Shown here piece by piece: positions 44,514-60,959 of a DNA stretch of 64,000 nt. Every line of letters starts with the position of its first letter. The first letter of the stretch is position 1. The DNA is from Megachile rotundata (taxonomy: Eukaryota > Arthropoda > Insecta > Hymenoptera > Megachilidae). The stretch spans positions 372,001 to 436,000 of the forward strand of contig NW_027473342.1 in the NCBI RefSeq assembly GCF_050947335.1, in the 5' to 3' direction. Position numbers and translations under genes: made by a program. The notes under the pieces are model-generated. The model was not told the origin of the DNA. It saw only the letters and a list, made by a program, of their open reading frames with translations, and searched no databases.

Positions 44514-45513
44514 ACAATCACTCAATCACACAATCACACAATCACACAATCTCACAATCACACAATCACACAATCACACAATCACACAATCACACAATCA
44601 CACAATCACACAATCACACAGTACACGCAATCACAATCACACAATCACAATTACACAATCGCACAATCACACAATCACACAATCACACAGTCACACAATC
44701 ACACAATCACACAACCACACAATCACACAACCACACAATCACACAAGCACACAATCACTCAATCACACAATCACACACTCACACAATGGCACAGTCACAA
44801 TCACACAATCACACAATCACACAATCACACAATCACACAATCACACAATCACACAACCACACAATCACACAATCACACAATCACACAACCACACACTCAA
44901 ACAATCACTCAATCACACAATCACAATTACACAATCACAATTACACAATCACACAATCACACAATCACACAATCACAATCACACAATCACACAATCACAC
45001 AATCACACAATCACACAATCACAATTACACAATCACAATTACACAATCACACAATCACACAATCACACAATCACACAATCGCACAATCACAATTACACAA
45101 TCACACAATCACACAATCACACAATCACACACTCACACAATCACACAATCACACAATCACACAATCACACAATCACACAATCACACAATCACACAATCAC
45201 ACAACCACACAATCACACAAGCTCACAATCACTCAATCACACAATCACACACTCACACAATCACACAGTCACAATCACACAATCACACAATCACACAATC
45301 ACCTAATCACACAATCACACAATCACACAACCACACAATCGCACAAGCACACAATCACTCAATCAGACAATCACACACTCACACAATCACACAATCACAA
45401 AATCACACAATCACATAATCACACAATCACACAATCACACAATCACACAATCACACAATCACACAATCACACAATCACACAATCACACAGACACACAATC
45501 ACACAATCACAAT

Positions 45514-45544
45514 CACGCAATCCCACAATCACGATTGCACAATC
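45514..45544 (+). repeat. CpG cassette 23, type C
   Basis: Same 31 bases as cassette 12, after an ACAGAC word. Further on, near 45,590, ACAAACTC replaces the usual ACAATCTC. Confidence 0.9.
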
Positions 45545-47338
45545 ACAATCACACAATCACAATTACACCATCACACAATCACACAAACTCACAATCACAC
45601 AATCACACAATCACACAATCGCACAATCACACAATCGCACAATCACAATTACACAATCACACAATCACATAATCACACAATCACACACTCACACAATCAC
45701 ACAATCACACAATCACACAATCACACAATCACACACTCACACAATCACACAATCACACAATCACACAATCACACAATCACACAATCACACAACCACACAA
45801 TCGCACAAGCACACAATCACTCAATCACACAATGACACACTCACACAATCACACAGTCACAATCACACAATCACACAATCACACAACCACAATCACACAA
45901 CCACAATCACACAACCACAATCACACATTCACACAATCACACAATCACACAATCACACAATCACACAATCACACAATCACACAATCACACAACCACACAA
46001 TCACACAAGCCCACAATCACTCAATCAGACAATCACACACTCACACAATCACAAAATCACACAATCACATAATCACACAATCACACAATCACACAACCAC
46101 ACAATCGCACAAGCACACAATCACTCAATCACACAATGACACACTCACACAATCACACAGTCACAATCACACAATCACACAATCACACAATCACCTAATC
46201 ACACAATCACACAATCACACAACCACACAATCACACAAGCCCACAATCACTCAATCAGACAATCACACACTCACACAATCACAAAATCACACAATCACAT
46301 AATCACACAATCACACAATCACACAATCACACAATCACACAATCACACAATCACACAATCACACAATCACACAATCACACAATCAAACAATCACACGATC
46401 ACACAATCACACAATCACACAATCACACAATCACGCAATCACACACTCACACAATCACACACTCACACAATCACACAATCACACAATCACAAAATCACAC
46501 AACCACACAATCACACAATCACACACTCACACAATCACACAGTCACAATCACACAATCAGAATCACACAATCACAATCACACAACCACAATCACACAACC
46601 ACAATCACACAACCACAATCACACATTCACACAATCACACAATCACACAATCACACAATCACACAATCACACAATCACACAATCACACAATCACACAATC
46701 ACACAATCACACAATCACACAATCACACAATCACACAATCACACAATCACACAATCACACAATCACACAATCACACAATCACACACTCACACAATCACAC
46801 AATCACACAATCACACAATCACACACTCACACAATCACACAGTCACAATCACACAATCACAATCACACAATCACAATCACACAGTCACAATCACACAACC
46901 ACAATCACACAATCACACAATCACACAATCACACAATCACACAATCACACAATCACACAATCACACAATCACACAATCACACAATCACACAATCACACAA
47001 TCACACAATCACACAATCACACAATCACGCAATCACACAATCACACAATCACACAATCACACAACCACACAGTCACACAAGCACACAATCACTCAATCAC
47101 ACAATCACACACTCATACAATCACACAGTCACAATCACACAATCACCTAATCACACAATCACACAATCACACATTCACACAATCACAGAATCACACAGTA
47201 CACACAATCACAATCACACAATCACAATCACACAATCACACAATCACATAATCACACAATCACACAATCACACAATCACACAATCACACAATCACACAAT
47301 CACACAATCACACAGACACACAATCACACAATCACAAT

Positions 47339-47369
47339 CACGCAATCCCACAATCACGATTGCACAATC
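47339..47369 (+). repeat. CpG cassette 24, type C
   Basis: Same as cassette 23, 1,825 bases downstream, followed by ACAATT and ACACCATC. Two type C copies thus lie within one block, as also in its partner. Confidence 0.9.
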
Positions 47370-47999
47370 ACAATCACACAATCACAATTACACCATCACA
47401 CAATCACACAATCTCACAATCACACAATCACACAATCACACAATCGCACAATCACACAATCGCACAATCACAATTACACAATCACACAATCACATAATCA
47501 CACAATCACACACTCACACAATCACACAATCACACAATCACACAATCACACACTCACACAATCACACAGACACAATCACACAATCACAATCACACAATCA
47601 CAATCACACAATCACAATCACACAACCACAATCACACAATCACACAATCACACAATCACACAATCACAAAATCACACAATCACACAATCACACAATCACA
47701 CAATCACACAATCACACAATCACACAATCACACAATCACACAACCACACAATCGCACAAGCACACAATCACTCAATCACACAATGACACACTCACACAAT
47801 CACACAGTCACAATCACACAATCACACAATCACACAATCACCTAAGCACGCAATCACACAATCACACAACCACACAATCACACAAGCACACAATCACTCA
47901 ATCAGACAATCACACACTCACACAATCACACAATCACACAATCACATAATCACACAATCACACAATCACACAATCACACAATCACACAATCACACAATC

Positions 48000-49000
48000 A
48001 CACAATCACACAATCACACAATCACACAATCACACAATCACACAATCACACAACCACACAATCACACAATCACACAATCACACACTCACACATTCACACA
48101 GTCACAATCACACAATCACAATCACACAATCACAATCACACAACCACAATCACACAACCACAATCACACAACCACAATCACACATTCAGACAATCACACA
48201 ATCACACAATCACACAATCACACAATCACACAATCACACAATCACACAATCACAGAATCACACAATCACACAATCACACAATCACACAATCACACAATCA
48301 CACAACCACACAATCACACAAGCACACAATCACTCAACCACACAATCACACACTCACACAATCACACAGCCACAATCACACAATCACACAATCACACAAT
48401 CACCTAATCACACAATCACACAATCACACAACCACACAATCACACAAGCACACAATCACTCAATCAGACAATCACACACTCACACAATCACACAATCACA
48501 CAATCACACAATCACACACTCACACAATCACACAATCACACGATCACACAATCACACGATCACACGATCACACAATCACACAATCACGCAAGCACAATCA
48601 CGGTCACTCAATCACGGCCACACAATCACGGTCACACAATCACGGTCACACAATCACGGTCACACAATCACACAATCACACAGTCACTATCACACAATCA
48701 CACAATCACACAATCACACAATCACACAACCACACATTCACACAACCACACAATCACTCAATCACACAATCACACACTCACACAATCACAATCACACAAT
48801 CACACAATCACACAATCACACAATCACACAATCACACAATCACACAATCACACAATCACACACTCACACAATCACACAATCACACAATCACACAATCACA
48901 CAATCACACACTCACACAATCACACAATCACAATCACACAATCACAATCACACAATCACAATCACACAGTCACAATCACACAACCACAATCACACAATCA
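48000..49000. repeat. Linking stretch with block 5 words
   Basis: It holds ACACATTC-ACACAGTC near 48,093, CAGAC after ATTC near 48,187, an ACACAGCC word near 48,367 and a B cassette of the ACGCAAGC kind, all features of block 5 around 35,200-35,800. Compared with 41,735-42,120 it has about 520 extra bases, including the cassette. Confidence 0.75.
48539..48663 (+). repeat. CpG cassette 25, type B with ACGCAAGC
   Basis: Same private base as cassettes 17 and 30. The following stretch before ACTATC is two units shorter than after cassette 17. Confidence 0.93.
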
Positions 49001-50506
49001 CACGATCACACAATCACAAAATCACACAATCACACAAGCACACAATCACTCAATCAGACAATCACACACTCACACAATCACACAATCACACAATCACATA
49101 ATCACACAATCACACAATCACACAATCACACAATCACACAATCACACAATCACCTAATCACACAATCAAACAATCACACAACCACACAACCACACAATCA
49201 CACAATCACACAATCACACAATCACACAATCACGCAATCACACACTCACACAATCACACACTCACACAATCACACAATCACACAATCACAAAATCACACA
49301 ACCACACAATCACACAATCACACACTCACACAATCACACAGTCACAATCACACAATCAGAATCACACAATCACAATCACACAACCACAATCACACAACCA
49401 CAATCACACATTCACACAATCACACAATCACACAATCACACAATCACACAATCACACAATCACACAATCACACAATCACACAATCACACAATCACACAAT
49501 CACACAATCACACAATCACACAATCACACAATCACACAATCACACAATCACACAATCACACAATCACACAATCACACAATCACACAATCACACACTCACA
49601 CAATCACACAATCACACAATCACACAATCACACACTCACACAATCACACAGTCACAATCACACAATCACAATCACACAATCACACAATCACACAATCACG
49701 CAATCACAAAATCACACAATCACACAATCACACAACCACACAATCACACAACCACACAATCACACAATCACACAATCACACAATCACACAATCACTCAAT
49801 CACACAATCACACACTCACACAATCACACAGTCACACAATCACACAATCACACAATCACACAATCACACAACCACACAATCACACAACCACACAATCACT
49901 CAATCACACAATCACACACTCACACAATCACACAGTCACATTAACACAATCACACAATCACACAATCACCTAATCACACAATCACACAATCGAACAACCA
50001 CACAATCACACAAGCACACAATCACTCAATCAGACAATCACACACTCACACAATCACAATCACACAGTCACACTCACACAATCACACAATCACACAATCA
50101 CACAATCACAATCACACAGTCACAATCACACAACCACAATGACACAATCACACAATCACACAATCACACAATCACACAATCACACAATCACACAATCACA
50201 CAATCACACAATCGCACAATCACACAATCGCACAATCACACAATCACACAATCACACAGTCACACAATCACACAATCACACAATCACACAATCACACAAT
50301 CACACAATCACACAATCACACACTCACACAATCACACAGTCACAATCACACAGTCACAATCACACAGTCACAATCACACAACCACAATCACACAATCACA
50401 CAATCACACAATCACAATCACACAATCACAATTACACCATCACACAATCACACAATCTCACAATCACACAATCACACAATCACACAATCACACAATCACA
50501 CAATCA

Positions 50507-50631
50507 CACGATCACACAATCACACGATCACACGATCACACAATCACACAATCACGCAATCACAATCACGGTCACTCAATCACGGCCACACAATCACGGT
50601 CACACAATCACGGTCACACAATCACGGTCAC
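50507..50631 (+). repeat. CpG cassette 26, type B
   Basis: Copy of cassette 21, with the A' cassette again 716 bases on (module copy 4). Confidence 0.93.
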
Positions 50632-51222
50632 ACAATCACACAATCACACAATCACACAATCACACAGTCACTATCACACAATCACACAATCACACAATCA
50701 CACAATCACACAATCTCACAATCACACAACCACACAATCACACACTCACACAATCACACAATCACACAATCACACAATCACACAATCACACAATCACACA
50801 ATCACACAATCACACAATCACACACTCACACAATCACACAGTCACAATCACACAATCACAATCACACAATCACAATCACACAGTCACAATCACACAACCA
50901 CAATCACACAATCACACAATCACAAAATCACACAATCACACAATCACACAATCACACAATCACACAATCACACAATCACACAATCACACAAGCACACAAT
51001 CACTCAATCACACAATCACACACTCACACAATCACACAGTCACACAATCACACAATCACCTAATCACACAATCACACAATCACACAATCACACAACCACA
51101 CAATCACATAAGCACACAATCACTCAATCAGACAATCACACACTCACACAATCACACAATCACACAATCACACAATGACATAATCACACAATCACACAAT
51201 CACACAATCACACAATCACAAT

Positions 51223-51407
51223 CACGCAATCACACAATCACGATTGCACAATCACGATCACACAATCACGATCACACAAAAACGATGACACAATCACGGT
51301 CACACAATCACGGTCACAAAATCACGGTCACACAGTCACGGTCACACAATCGCGGTCACACAATCACGCAGTCACACAATCACACAGTCACACAATCACG
51401 CAGTCAC
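51223..51407 (+). repeat. CpG cassette 27, type A'
   Basis: Copy of cassette 22 at offset 6,894, 185 bases long. The following ACGCAATCTC has gained a CpG relative to ACACAATCTC in the partner. Confidence 0.94.
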
Positions 51408-52409
51408 ACAATCACTCAATCACACAATCACACAATCACGCAATCTCACAATCACACAATCACACAATCACACAATCACACAATCACACAATCACACAAT
51501 CACACAATTACACAGTACACGCAATCACAATCACACAATCACAATTACACAATCGCACAATCACACAATCACACAATCACACAGTCACACAATCACACAA
51601 TCACACAACCACACAATCACACAACCACACAATCACACAAGCACACAATCACTCAATCACACAATCACACACTCACACAATGGCACAGTCACAATCACAC
51701 AATCACACAATCACACAATCACACAATCACACAATCACACAATCACACAATCACACAACCACACAATCACACAATCACACAATCACACAACCACACACTC
51801 AAACAATCACTCAATCACACAATCACACAATCACACAATCACAATTACACAATCACAATTACACAATCACACAATCACACAATCACACAATCACAATCAC
51901 ACAATCACACAATCACACAATCACACAATCACACAATCACAATTACACAATCACACAATCACACAATCACACAATCACACAATCGCACAATCACAATTAC
52001 ACAATCACACAATCACACAATCACACAATCACACACTCACACAATCACACAATCACACAATCACACAATCACACAATCACACAATCACACAATCACACAA
52101 TCACACAACCACACAATCACACAAGCTCACAATCACTCAATCACACAATCACACACTCACACAATCACACAGTCACAATCACACAATCACACAATCACAC
52201 AATCACCTAATCACACAATCACACAATCACACAACCACACAATCGCACAAGCACACAATCATTCAATCAGACAATCACACACTCACACAATCACACAATC
52301 ACAAAATCACACAATCACATAATCACACAATCACACAATCACACAATCACACAATCACACAATCACACAATCACACAATCACACAGACACACAATCACAC
52401 AATCACAAT

Positions 52410-52440
52410 CACGCAATCCCACAATCACGATTGCACAATC
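52410..52440 (+). repeat. CpG cassette 28, type C
   Basis: Copy of cassette 23 at offset 6,896, unchanged in the 31 bases. Confidence 0.9.
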
Positions 52441-54196
52441 ACAATCACACAATCACAATTACACCATCACACAATCACACAATCTCACAATCACACAATC
52501 ACACAATCACACAATCGCACAATCACACAATCGCACAATCACAATTACACAATCACACAATCACATAATCACACAATCACACACTCACACAATCACACAA
52601 TCACACAATCACACAATCACACAATCACACACTCACACAATCACACAATCACACAATCACACAATCACACAATCACACAATCACACAACCACACAATCGC
52701 ACAAGCACACAATCACTCAATCACACAATGACACACTCACACAATCACACAGTCACAATCACACAATCACACAATCACACAACCACAATCACACAACCAC
52801 AATCACACATTCACACAATCACACAATCACACAATCACACAATCACACAATCACACAATCACACAACCACACAATCACACAAGCCCACAATCACTCAATC
52901 AGACAATCACACACTCACACAGTCACAAAATCACACAATCACATAATCACACAATCACACAATCACACAACCACACAATCGCACAAGCACACAATCACTC
53001 AATCACACAATGACACACTCACACAATCACACAGTCACAATCACACAATCACACAATCACACAATCACCTAATCACACAATCACACAATCACACAACCAC
53101 ACAATCACACAAGCCCACAATCACTCAATCAGACAATCACACACTCACACAATCACAAAATCACACAATCACATAATCACACAATCACACAATCACACAA
53201 TCACACAATCACACAATCACACAATCACACAATCACACAATCACACAATCACACAATCAAACAATCACACGATCACACAATCACACAATCACACAATCAC
53301 ACAATCACGCAATCACACACTCACACAATCACACACTCACACAATCACACAATCACACAATCACAAAATCACACAACCACACAATCACACAATCACACAC
53401 TCACACAATCACACAGTCACAATCACACAATCAGAATCACACAATCACAATCACACAACCACAATCACACAACCACAATCACACAACCACAATCACACAT
53501 TCACACAATCACACAATCACACAATCACACAATCACACAATCACACAATCACACAATCACACAATCACACAATCACACAATCACACAATCACACAATCAC
53601 ACAATCACACAATCACACAATCACACAATCACACAATCACACACTCACACAATCACACAATCACACAATCACACAATCACACACTCACACAATCACACAG
53701 TCACAATCACACAATCACAATCACACAATCACAATCACACAGTCACAATCACACAACCACAATCACACAATCACACAATCACACAATCACACAATCACAC
53801 AATCACACAATCACACAATCACACAATCACACAATCACACAATCACACAATCACACAATCACACAATCACACAATCACACAATCACGCAATCACACAATC
53901 ACACAATCACACAATCACACAACCACACAATCAGACAAGCACACAATCACTCAATCACACAATCACACACTCATACAATCACACAGTCACAATCACACAA
54001 TCACCTAATCACACAATCACACAATCACACATTCACACAATCACAGAATCACACAGTACACACAATCACAATCACACAATCACAATCACACAATCACACA
54101 ATCACATAATCACACAATCACACAATCACACAATCACACAATCACACAATCACACAATCACACAATCACACAGACACACAATCACACAATCACAAT

Positions 54197-54227
54197 CACG
54201 CAATCCCACAATCACGGTTGCACAATC
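54197..54227 (+). repeat. CpG cassette 29, type C with broken inverted repeat
   Basis: Copy of cassette 24, but CGGTTG (54,215-54,220) replaces CGATTG, an A to G change in the left arm. The arm still has a G-T wobble against the right arm in a single strand. It is the only C copy with this change. Confidence 0.88.
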
Positions 54228-54849
54228 ACAATCACACAATCACAATTACACCATCACACAATCACACAATCTCACAATCACACAATCACACAATCACACA
54301 ATCGCACAATCACACAATCGCACAATCACAATTACACAATCACACAATCACATAATCACACAATCACACACTCACACAATCACACAATCACACAATCACA
54401 CAATCACACACTCACACAATCACACAGACACAATCACACAATCACAATCACACAATCACAATCACACAATCACAATCACACAACCACAATCACACAATCA
54501 CACAATCACACAATCACACAATCACAAAATCACACAATCACACAATCACACAATCACACAATCACACAATCACACAATCACACAATCACACAATCACACA
54601 ACCACACAATCGCACAAGCACACAATCACTCAATCACACAATGACACACTCACACAATCACACAGTCACAATCACACAATCACACAATCACACAATCACC
54701 TAAGCACGCAATCACACAATCACACAACCACACAATCACACAAGCACACAATCACTCAATCAGACAATCACACACTCACACAATCACACAATCACACAAT
54801 CACATAATCACACAATCACACAATCACACAATCACACAATCACACAATC

Positions 54850-55950
54850 ACACAATCACCTAATCACACAATCAAACAATCACACAACCACACAACCACA
54901 CAATCACACAATCACACAATCACACAATCACACAATCACGCAATCACACACTCACACAATCACACACTCACACAATCACACAATCACACAATCACAAAAT
55001 CACACAACCACACAATCACACAATCACACACTCACACAATCACACAGTCACAATCACACAATCAGAATCACACAATCACAATCACACAACCACAATCACA
55101 CAACCACAATCACACAACCACAATCACACATTCACACAATCACACAATCACACAATCACACAATCACACAATCACACAATCACACAATCACACAATCACA
55201 CAATCACACAATCACACAATCACACAATCACACAATCACACAATCACACAATCACACAATCACACAATCACACAATCACACAATCACACAATCACACAAT
55301 CACACAATCACACAATCACACAATCACACAATCACACACTCACACAATCACACAATCACACAATCACACAATCACACACTCACACAATCACACAGTCACA
55401 ATCACACAATCACAATCACACAATCACAATCACACAGTCACAATCACACAACCACAATCACACAATCACACAATCACACAATCACACAATCACACAATCA
55501 CACAATCACACAATCACACAATCACACAATCACACAATCACACAATCACACAATCACACAATCACACAATCACACAATCACGCAATCACACAATCACACA
55601 ATCACACAATCACACAACCACACAATCACACAAGCACACAATCACTCAATCACACAATCACACACTCATACAATCACACAGTCACAATCACACAATCACA
55701 ATCACACAATCACACAATCACACACTCACACAATCACACAATCACTCAATCACACAATCACACACTCACACAATCACACAGTCACAATCACACAATCACA
55801 ATCACACAATCACACAATCACACACTCACACAATCACACAATCACACAATCACACAATCACATAATCACACAATCACACAATCACCTAATCACACAATCA
55901 CACAATCACACAACCACACAATCACACAAGCACGCAATCACTCAATCACA
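54850..55950. repeat. Stretch with the longest pure ACACAATC run
   Basis: It holds an AGAATC ladder at 55,067, the ACACATTC phrase and then a pure run from about 55,137 to 55,336, some 25 units without change, the longest I located. A second run follows at about 55,455-55,580. No cassette is present. Confidence 0.82.
55137..55336. repeat. Longest pure run of ACACAATC
   Basis: About 200 bases of unchanged 8-base units between ACACATTC and ACACACTC. In related copies the same run is shorter, for instance about 190 bases at 36,597-36,788, so run length varies by whole units. Confidence 0.85.
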
Positions 55951-58650
55951 CAATCACACAATCACCTAATCACACAATCACACAATCACACAACCACACA
56001 ATCACACAAGCACGCAATCACTCAATCACACAAACACACACTCACACAATCACACAGTCACAATCACACAGTCACAATCACATAATCACAATCACACAAT
56101 CACAATCACACAATCACACAATCACACAATCACACAACCACACAATCACACAAGCACACAATCACTCAATCAGACAATCACACACTCACACAATCACACA
56201 ATCACACAATCACACAACCACACAATCACACAATCACACACTCACACAATCACACACTCACAATCACACAATCACAATCACACAATCACAACCACACAAC
56301 CACAATCACACAACCACAATCACACAACCACAATCACACATTCACACAATCACACAATCACACAATCACACAATCACACAATCACACAATCACACAATCA
56401 CACAATCACACAATCACACAATCACACAATCACACAATCACACAATCACACAATCACACAATCACACAATCACACAACCACACAATCACACAACCACACA
56501 ATCACACAACCACACAATCACTCAATCACACAATCACACACTCACACAATCACAATCACACAATCACACAATCACACAATCACACAATCACACAATCACG
56601 CAATCACACACTCACACAATCACACACTCACAAAATCACACAATCACACAATCACAAAATCACACACCCACACAATCACACAGTCACAATCACACAGTCA
56701 CAATCACACAACCACAATCACACAATCACACAATCACACAATCACACAATCACAATCACACAATCACAATCACACAATCACACAATCACACAATCACACA
56801 ATCACCTAATCACACAATCACACAATCACACAACCACACAATCACACAAGCACACAATCACTCAATCAGACAATCACACACTCACACAATCACACAATCA
56901 CACAATCACACAACCACACAATCACACAATCACACAATCACACACTCACACATTCACACAGTCACAATCACACAATCACAATCACACAATCACAATCACA
57001 CAACCACAATCACACAACCACAATCACACAACCACAATCACACATTCACACTATCACACAATCACACAATCACACAATCACACAATCACACAATCACACA
57101 ATCACACAATCACACAATCACACAATCACACAATCACACAATCACACAATCACACAATCACACAATCACACAATCACACAATCACACAATCACACAACCA
57201 CACAATCACACAAGCACACAATCACTCAACCACACAATCACACACTCACACAATCACACAGCCACAATCACACAATCACACAATCACACAATCACCTAAT
57301 CACACAATCACACAATCACACAACCACACAATCACACAAGCACACAATCACTCAAACAGACAATCACACACTCACACAATCACACAATCACACAATCACA
57401 CAATCACACAATCACACACTCACACAATCACACAATCACACAATCACACAATCACACGATCACACGATCACACAATCACACAATCACGCAAGCACAATCA
57501 CGGTCACTCAATCACGGCCACACAATCACGGTCACACAATCACGGTCACACAATCACGGTCACACAATCACACAATCACACAATCACACAATCACACAGT
57601 CACTATCACACAATCACACAATCACACAATCACACAACCACACACTCACACAACCACACAATCACTCAATCACACAATCACACACTCACACAATCACAAT
57701 CACACAATCACACAATCACACAATCACACAATCACACAATCACACAATCACACACTCACACAATCACACAATCACACAATCACACAATCACACAATCACA
57801 CACTCACACAATCACACAATCACAATCACACAATCACAATCACACAATCACAATCACACAGTCACAATCACACAACCACAATCACACAATCACACGATCA
57901 CACAATCACACAATCACACAATCACACAAGCACACAATCACTCAATCAGACAATCACACACTCACACAATCACACAATCACACAATCACATAATCACACA
58001 ATCACACAATCACACAATCACACAATCACACAATCACACAATCACCTAATCACACAATCAAACAATCACACAACCACACAACCACACAATCACACAATCA
58101 CACAATCACACAATCACACAATCACGCAATCACACACTCACACAATCACACACTCACACAATCACACAATCACACAATCACAAAATCACACAACCACACA
58201 ATCACACAATCATACACTCACACAATCACACAGTCACAATCACACAATCAGAATCACACAATCACAATCACACAACCACAATCACACAACCACAATCACA
58301 CAACCACAATCACACATTCACACAATCACACAATCATACAATCACACAATCACACAATCACACAATCACACAATCACACAATCACACAATCACACAATCA
58401 CACAATCACACAATCACACAATCACACAATCACACAATCACACAATCACACAATCACACAATCACACAATCACACAATCACACACTCACACAATCACACA
58501 ATCACACAATCACACAATCACACACTCACACAATCACACAGTCACAATCACACAATCACAATCACACAATCACAATCACACAGTCACAATCACACAACCA
58601 CAATCACACAATCACACAATCACACAATCACACAATCACACAATCACACA
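55950..58650. repeat. Higher-order block 5, second copy
   Basis: It follows 34,000-36,900 with length changes, and carries cassette 30. Private words are a doubled ACCTAATC phrase with ACGCAATC at about 55,890-56,020, ACACACCC near 56,665 and AACAGAC near 57,355 in place of ATCAGAC. Confidence 0.75.
57455..57563 (+). repeat. CpG cassette 30, type B with one CGATC lost
   Basis: It has the ACGCAAGC of cassettes 17 and 25, but the first of the three CGATC words is ACAATC here, which is a CpG to CpA change. The other CpG words are intact. Confidence 0.92.
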
Positions 58651-58699
58651 ATCACACAATCACACAATCACACAATCACACAACCACACAATCACACAA

Positions 58700-60060
58700 T
58701 CACACAAGCACACAGTCACTCAATCACACAATCACACACTCACACAATCACACAGTCACAATCACACAATCACACAATCACACAATCACAATCACACAAT
58801 CACGATTACACCATCACACAATCACACTATCTCACAATCACACAATCACACAATCACACAATCACACAATCACACAATCGCACAATCACAATTACACAAT
58901 CACACAATCACACAATCACACAATCACACACTCACACAATCACCCAATCACACAATCACACAATCACACAATCACACACTCACACAATCACACAGACACA
59001 ATCACACAATCACAATCACACAATCACAATCACACAACCACAATCACACAATCACACAATCACACAATCACACAATCACAAAATCACACAATCACACAAT
59101 GACAGACTCACACAATCACACAATCACACAATCACAAAATCACACAACCACACAATCACACAATCACACACTCACACAATCACACAGTCACAATCACACA
59201 AACACAATCACACAATCACAATCGCACAACCACAATCACACAACCACAATCACACATTCACACAATCACACAATCACACAATCACACAATCACACAATCA
59301 CACAATCACACAATCACACAATCACACAATCACACAATCACACAATCACACAATCACACAATCACACAACCACACAATCACACAACCACACAATCACACA
59401 ACCACACAATCACTCAATCACACAATCACACACTCACAGAATCACACAGTCACAATCACACAATCACAATCACACAATCACACAATCACACAATCACACA
59501 ATCACACACTCACACAATCACACAATCACACAATCACACAATCACACACTCACACAATCACACAGTCACAATCACACAATCACAATCACACAATCACAAT
59601 CACACAGTCACAATCACACAACCACAATCACACAATCACACAATCACACAATCACACAATCACACAATCACACAATCACACAATCACACAATCACACAAT
59701 CACACAATCACACAATCACACAATCACACAATCACACAATCACACAATCACACAATCACACAATCACCCAATCACACAATCACACAATCACACAATCACG
59801 CAATCACACAATCACACAATCACACAATCACACAACCACACAATCACACAAGCACACAATCACTTAATCACACAATCACTTAATCACACAATCACACACT
59901 CATACAATCCCACAGTCACAATCACACAATCACACAATCACCTAATCACACAATCACACAATCACACAACCACACAATCACACAAGCACACAATCACTCA
60001 ATCAGACAATCACACACTCACACAATCACAAAATCACACAATCACACAATCACATAATCA
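58700..60060. repeat. Return of left-dialect words
   Basis: ACGATT with ACACCATC and ACACTATCTC at about 58,800-58,830 matches copies near 600, 8,263, 11,341, 13,775, 15,683 and 18,118 and was not seen between 26 and 58 kb. Unusual words are ACCCAATC near 58,944 and 59,765 and a pair of CTTAATC at 59,863 and 59,879, two units apart. Confidence 0.75.
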
Positions 60061-60590
60061 CACAATCACACAATCACACAGTCACACAATCACACAATCA
60101 CACAGTACACACAATCACAATCACACAATCACAATTACACAATCGCACAATCACACAATCGCACAATCACACAATCACACAATCACACAATCACACAATC
60201 ACCTAATCACACAATCACACAATCACACAACCACACAATCACACAAGCACACAATCACTCAATCAGACAATCACACACTCACACAATCACAAAATCACAC
60301 AATCACACAATCACATAATCACACAATCACACAATCACACAATCACACAATCACACAATCACACAGTACACACAATCACAATCACACAATCACAATTACA
60401 CAATCGCACAATCACACAATCGCACAATCACACAATCACACAATCACACAGTCACACAATCACACAATCACACAATCACACAATCACACAATCACACAAT
60501 CACACAGTCACACAATCAGACAATCACACAATCACACAATCACTAGATCACACAATCACACAATCACACAATCACAATCACACAATCACA
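60060..60590. repeat. Local tandem with a period of about 261
   Basis: ACACAGTAC with G at 60,105 and 60,366 and the AGACAATC phrases ending near 60,020 and 60,280 recur about 261 bases apart. ACTAGATC at 60,540 adds a TAG; the same rare word recurs at 61,776. Confidence 0.75.
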
Positions 60591-60959
60591 ATTACACCAT
60601 CACACAATCACACAATCTCACAATCACACAATCACACAATCACACAATCACACAATCACACAATCGCACAATCACAATTACACAATCACACAATCACACA
60701 ATCACACAATCACACACTCACACAATCACACAATCACACAATCACACAATCACACACTCACACAATCACACAGACACAATCACACAATCACAATCACACA
60801 ATCACAATCACACAACCACAATCACACAATCACACAATCACACATCCACACAATCACACAATCACACAATCACACAATCACACAATCACACAATCACACA
60901 ATCACACAATCACACAACCACACAATCACACAACCACACAATCACACAACCACACAATC

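Larger units (their letters stand above)
42100..48000. repeat. Higher-order block 6, first copy (partner 49,000-54,850)
   Basis: CGATC at 42,126 and 49,004 (6,878), ATGAC at 43,253 and 50,139 (6,886), the A' ATG at 44,391 and 51,285 (6,894), CAAGCTC at 45,221 and 52,125 (6,904), AGAATC at 46,560 and 53,434 (6,874) and type C at 47,339 and 54,197 (6,858). About 5.9 kb is shared, with many whole-unit length changes. The block holds one B, one A' and two C cassettes. Confidence 0.88.
49000..54850. repeat. Higher-order block 6, second copy
   Basis: Follows 42,100-48,000. Private changes include ACACATAAGC near 51,109, ATGACATAATC near 51,178, ACGCAATCTC near 51,440, ATTACACAGTAC near 51,508 and CGGTTG at 54,215. 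It diverges at the right, where ACCTAATC and CAAACAATC follow instead of a long pure run. Confidence 0.88.

Noticed and set aside
29587..52946. Open frames on the + strand between 29,587 and 52,946 (72 to 727 codons)
   Set aside because: Starts are ATG words of A' cassettes or of ACAATGAC and ATGGCAC variants. Several overlap in two frames with the same octapeptide, which shows that the cause is the repeat period.
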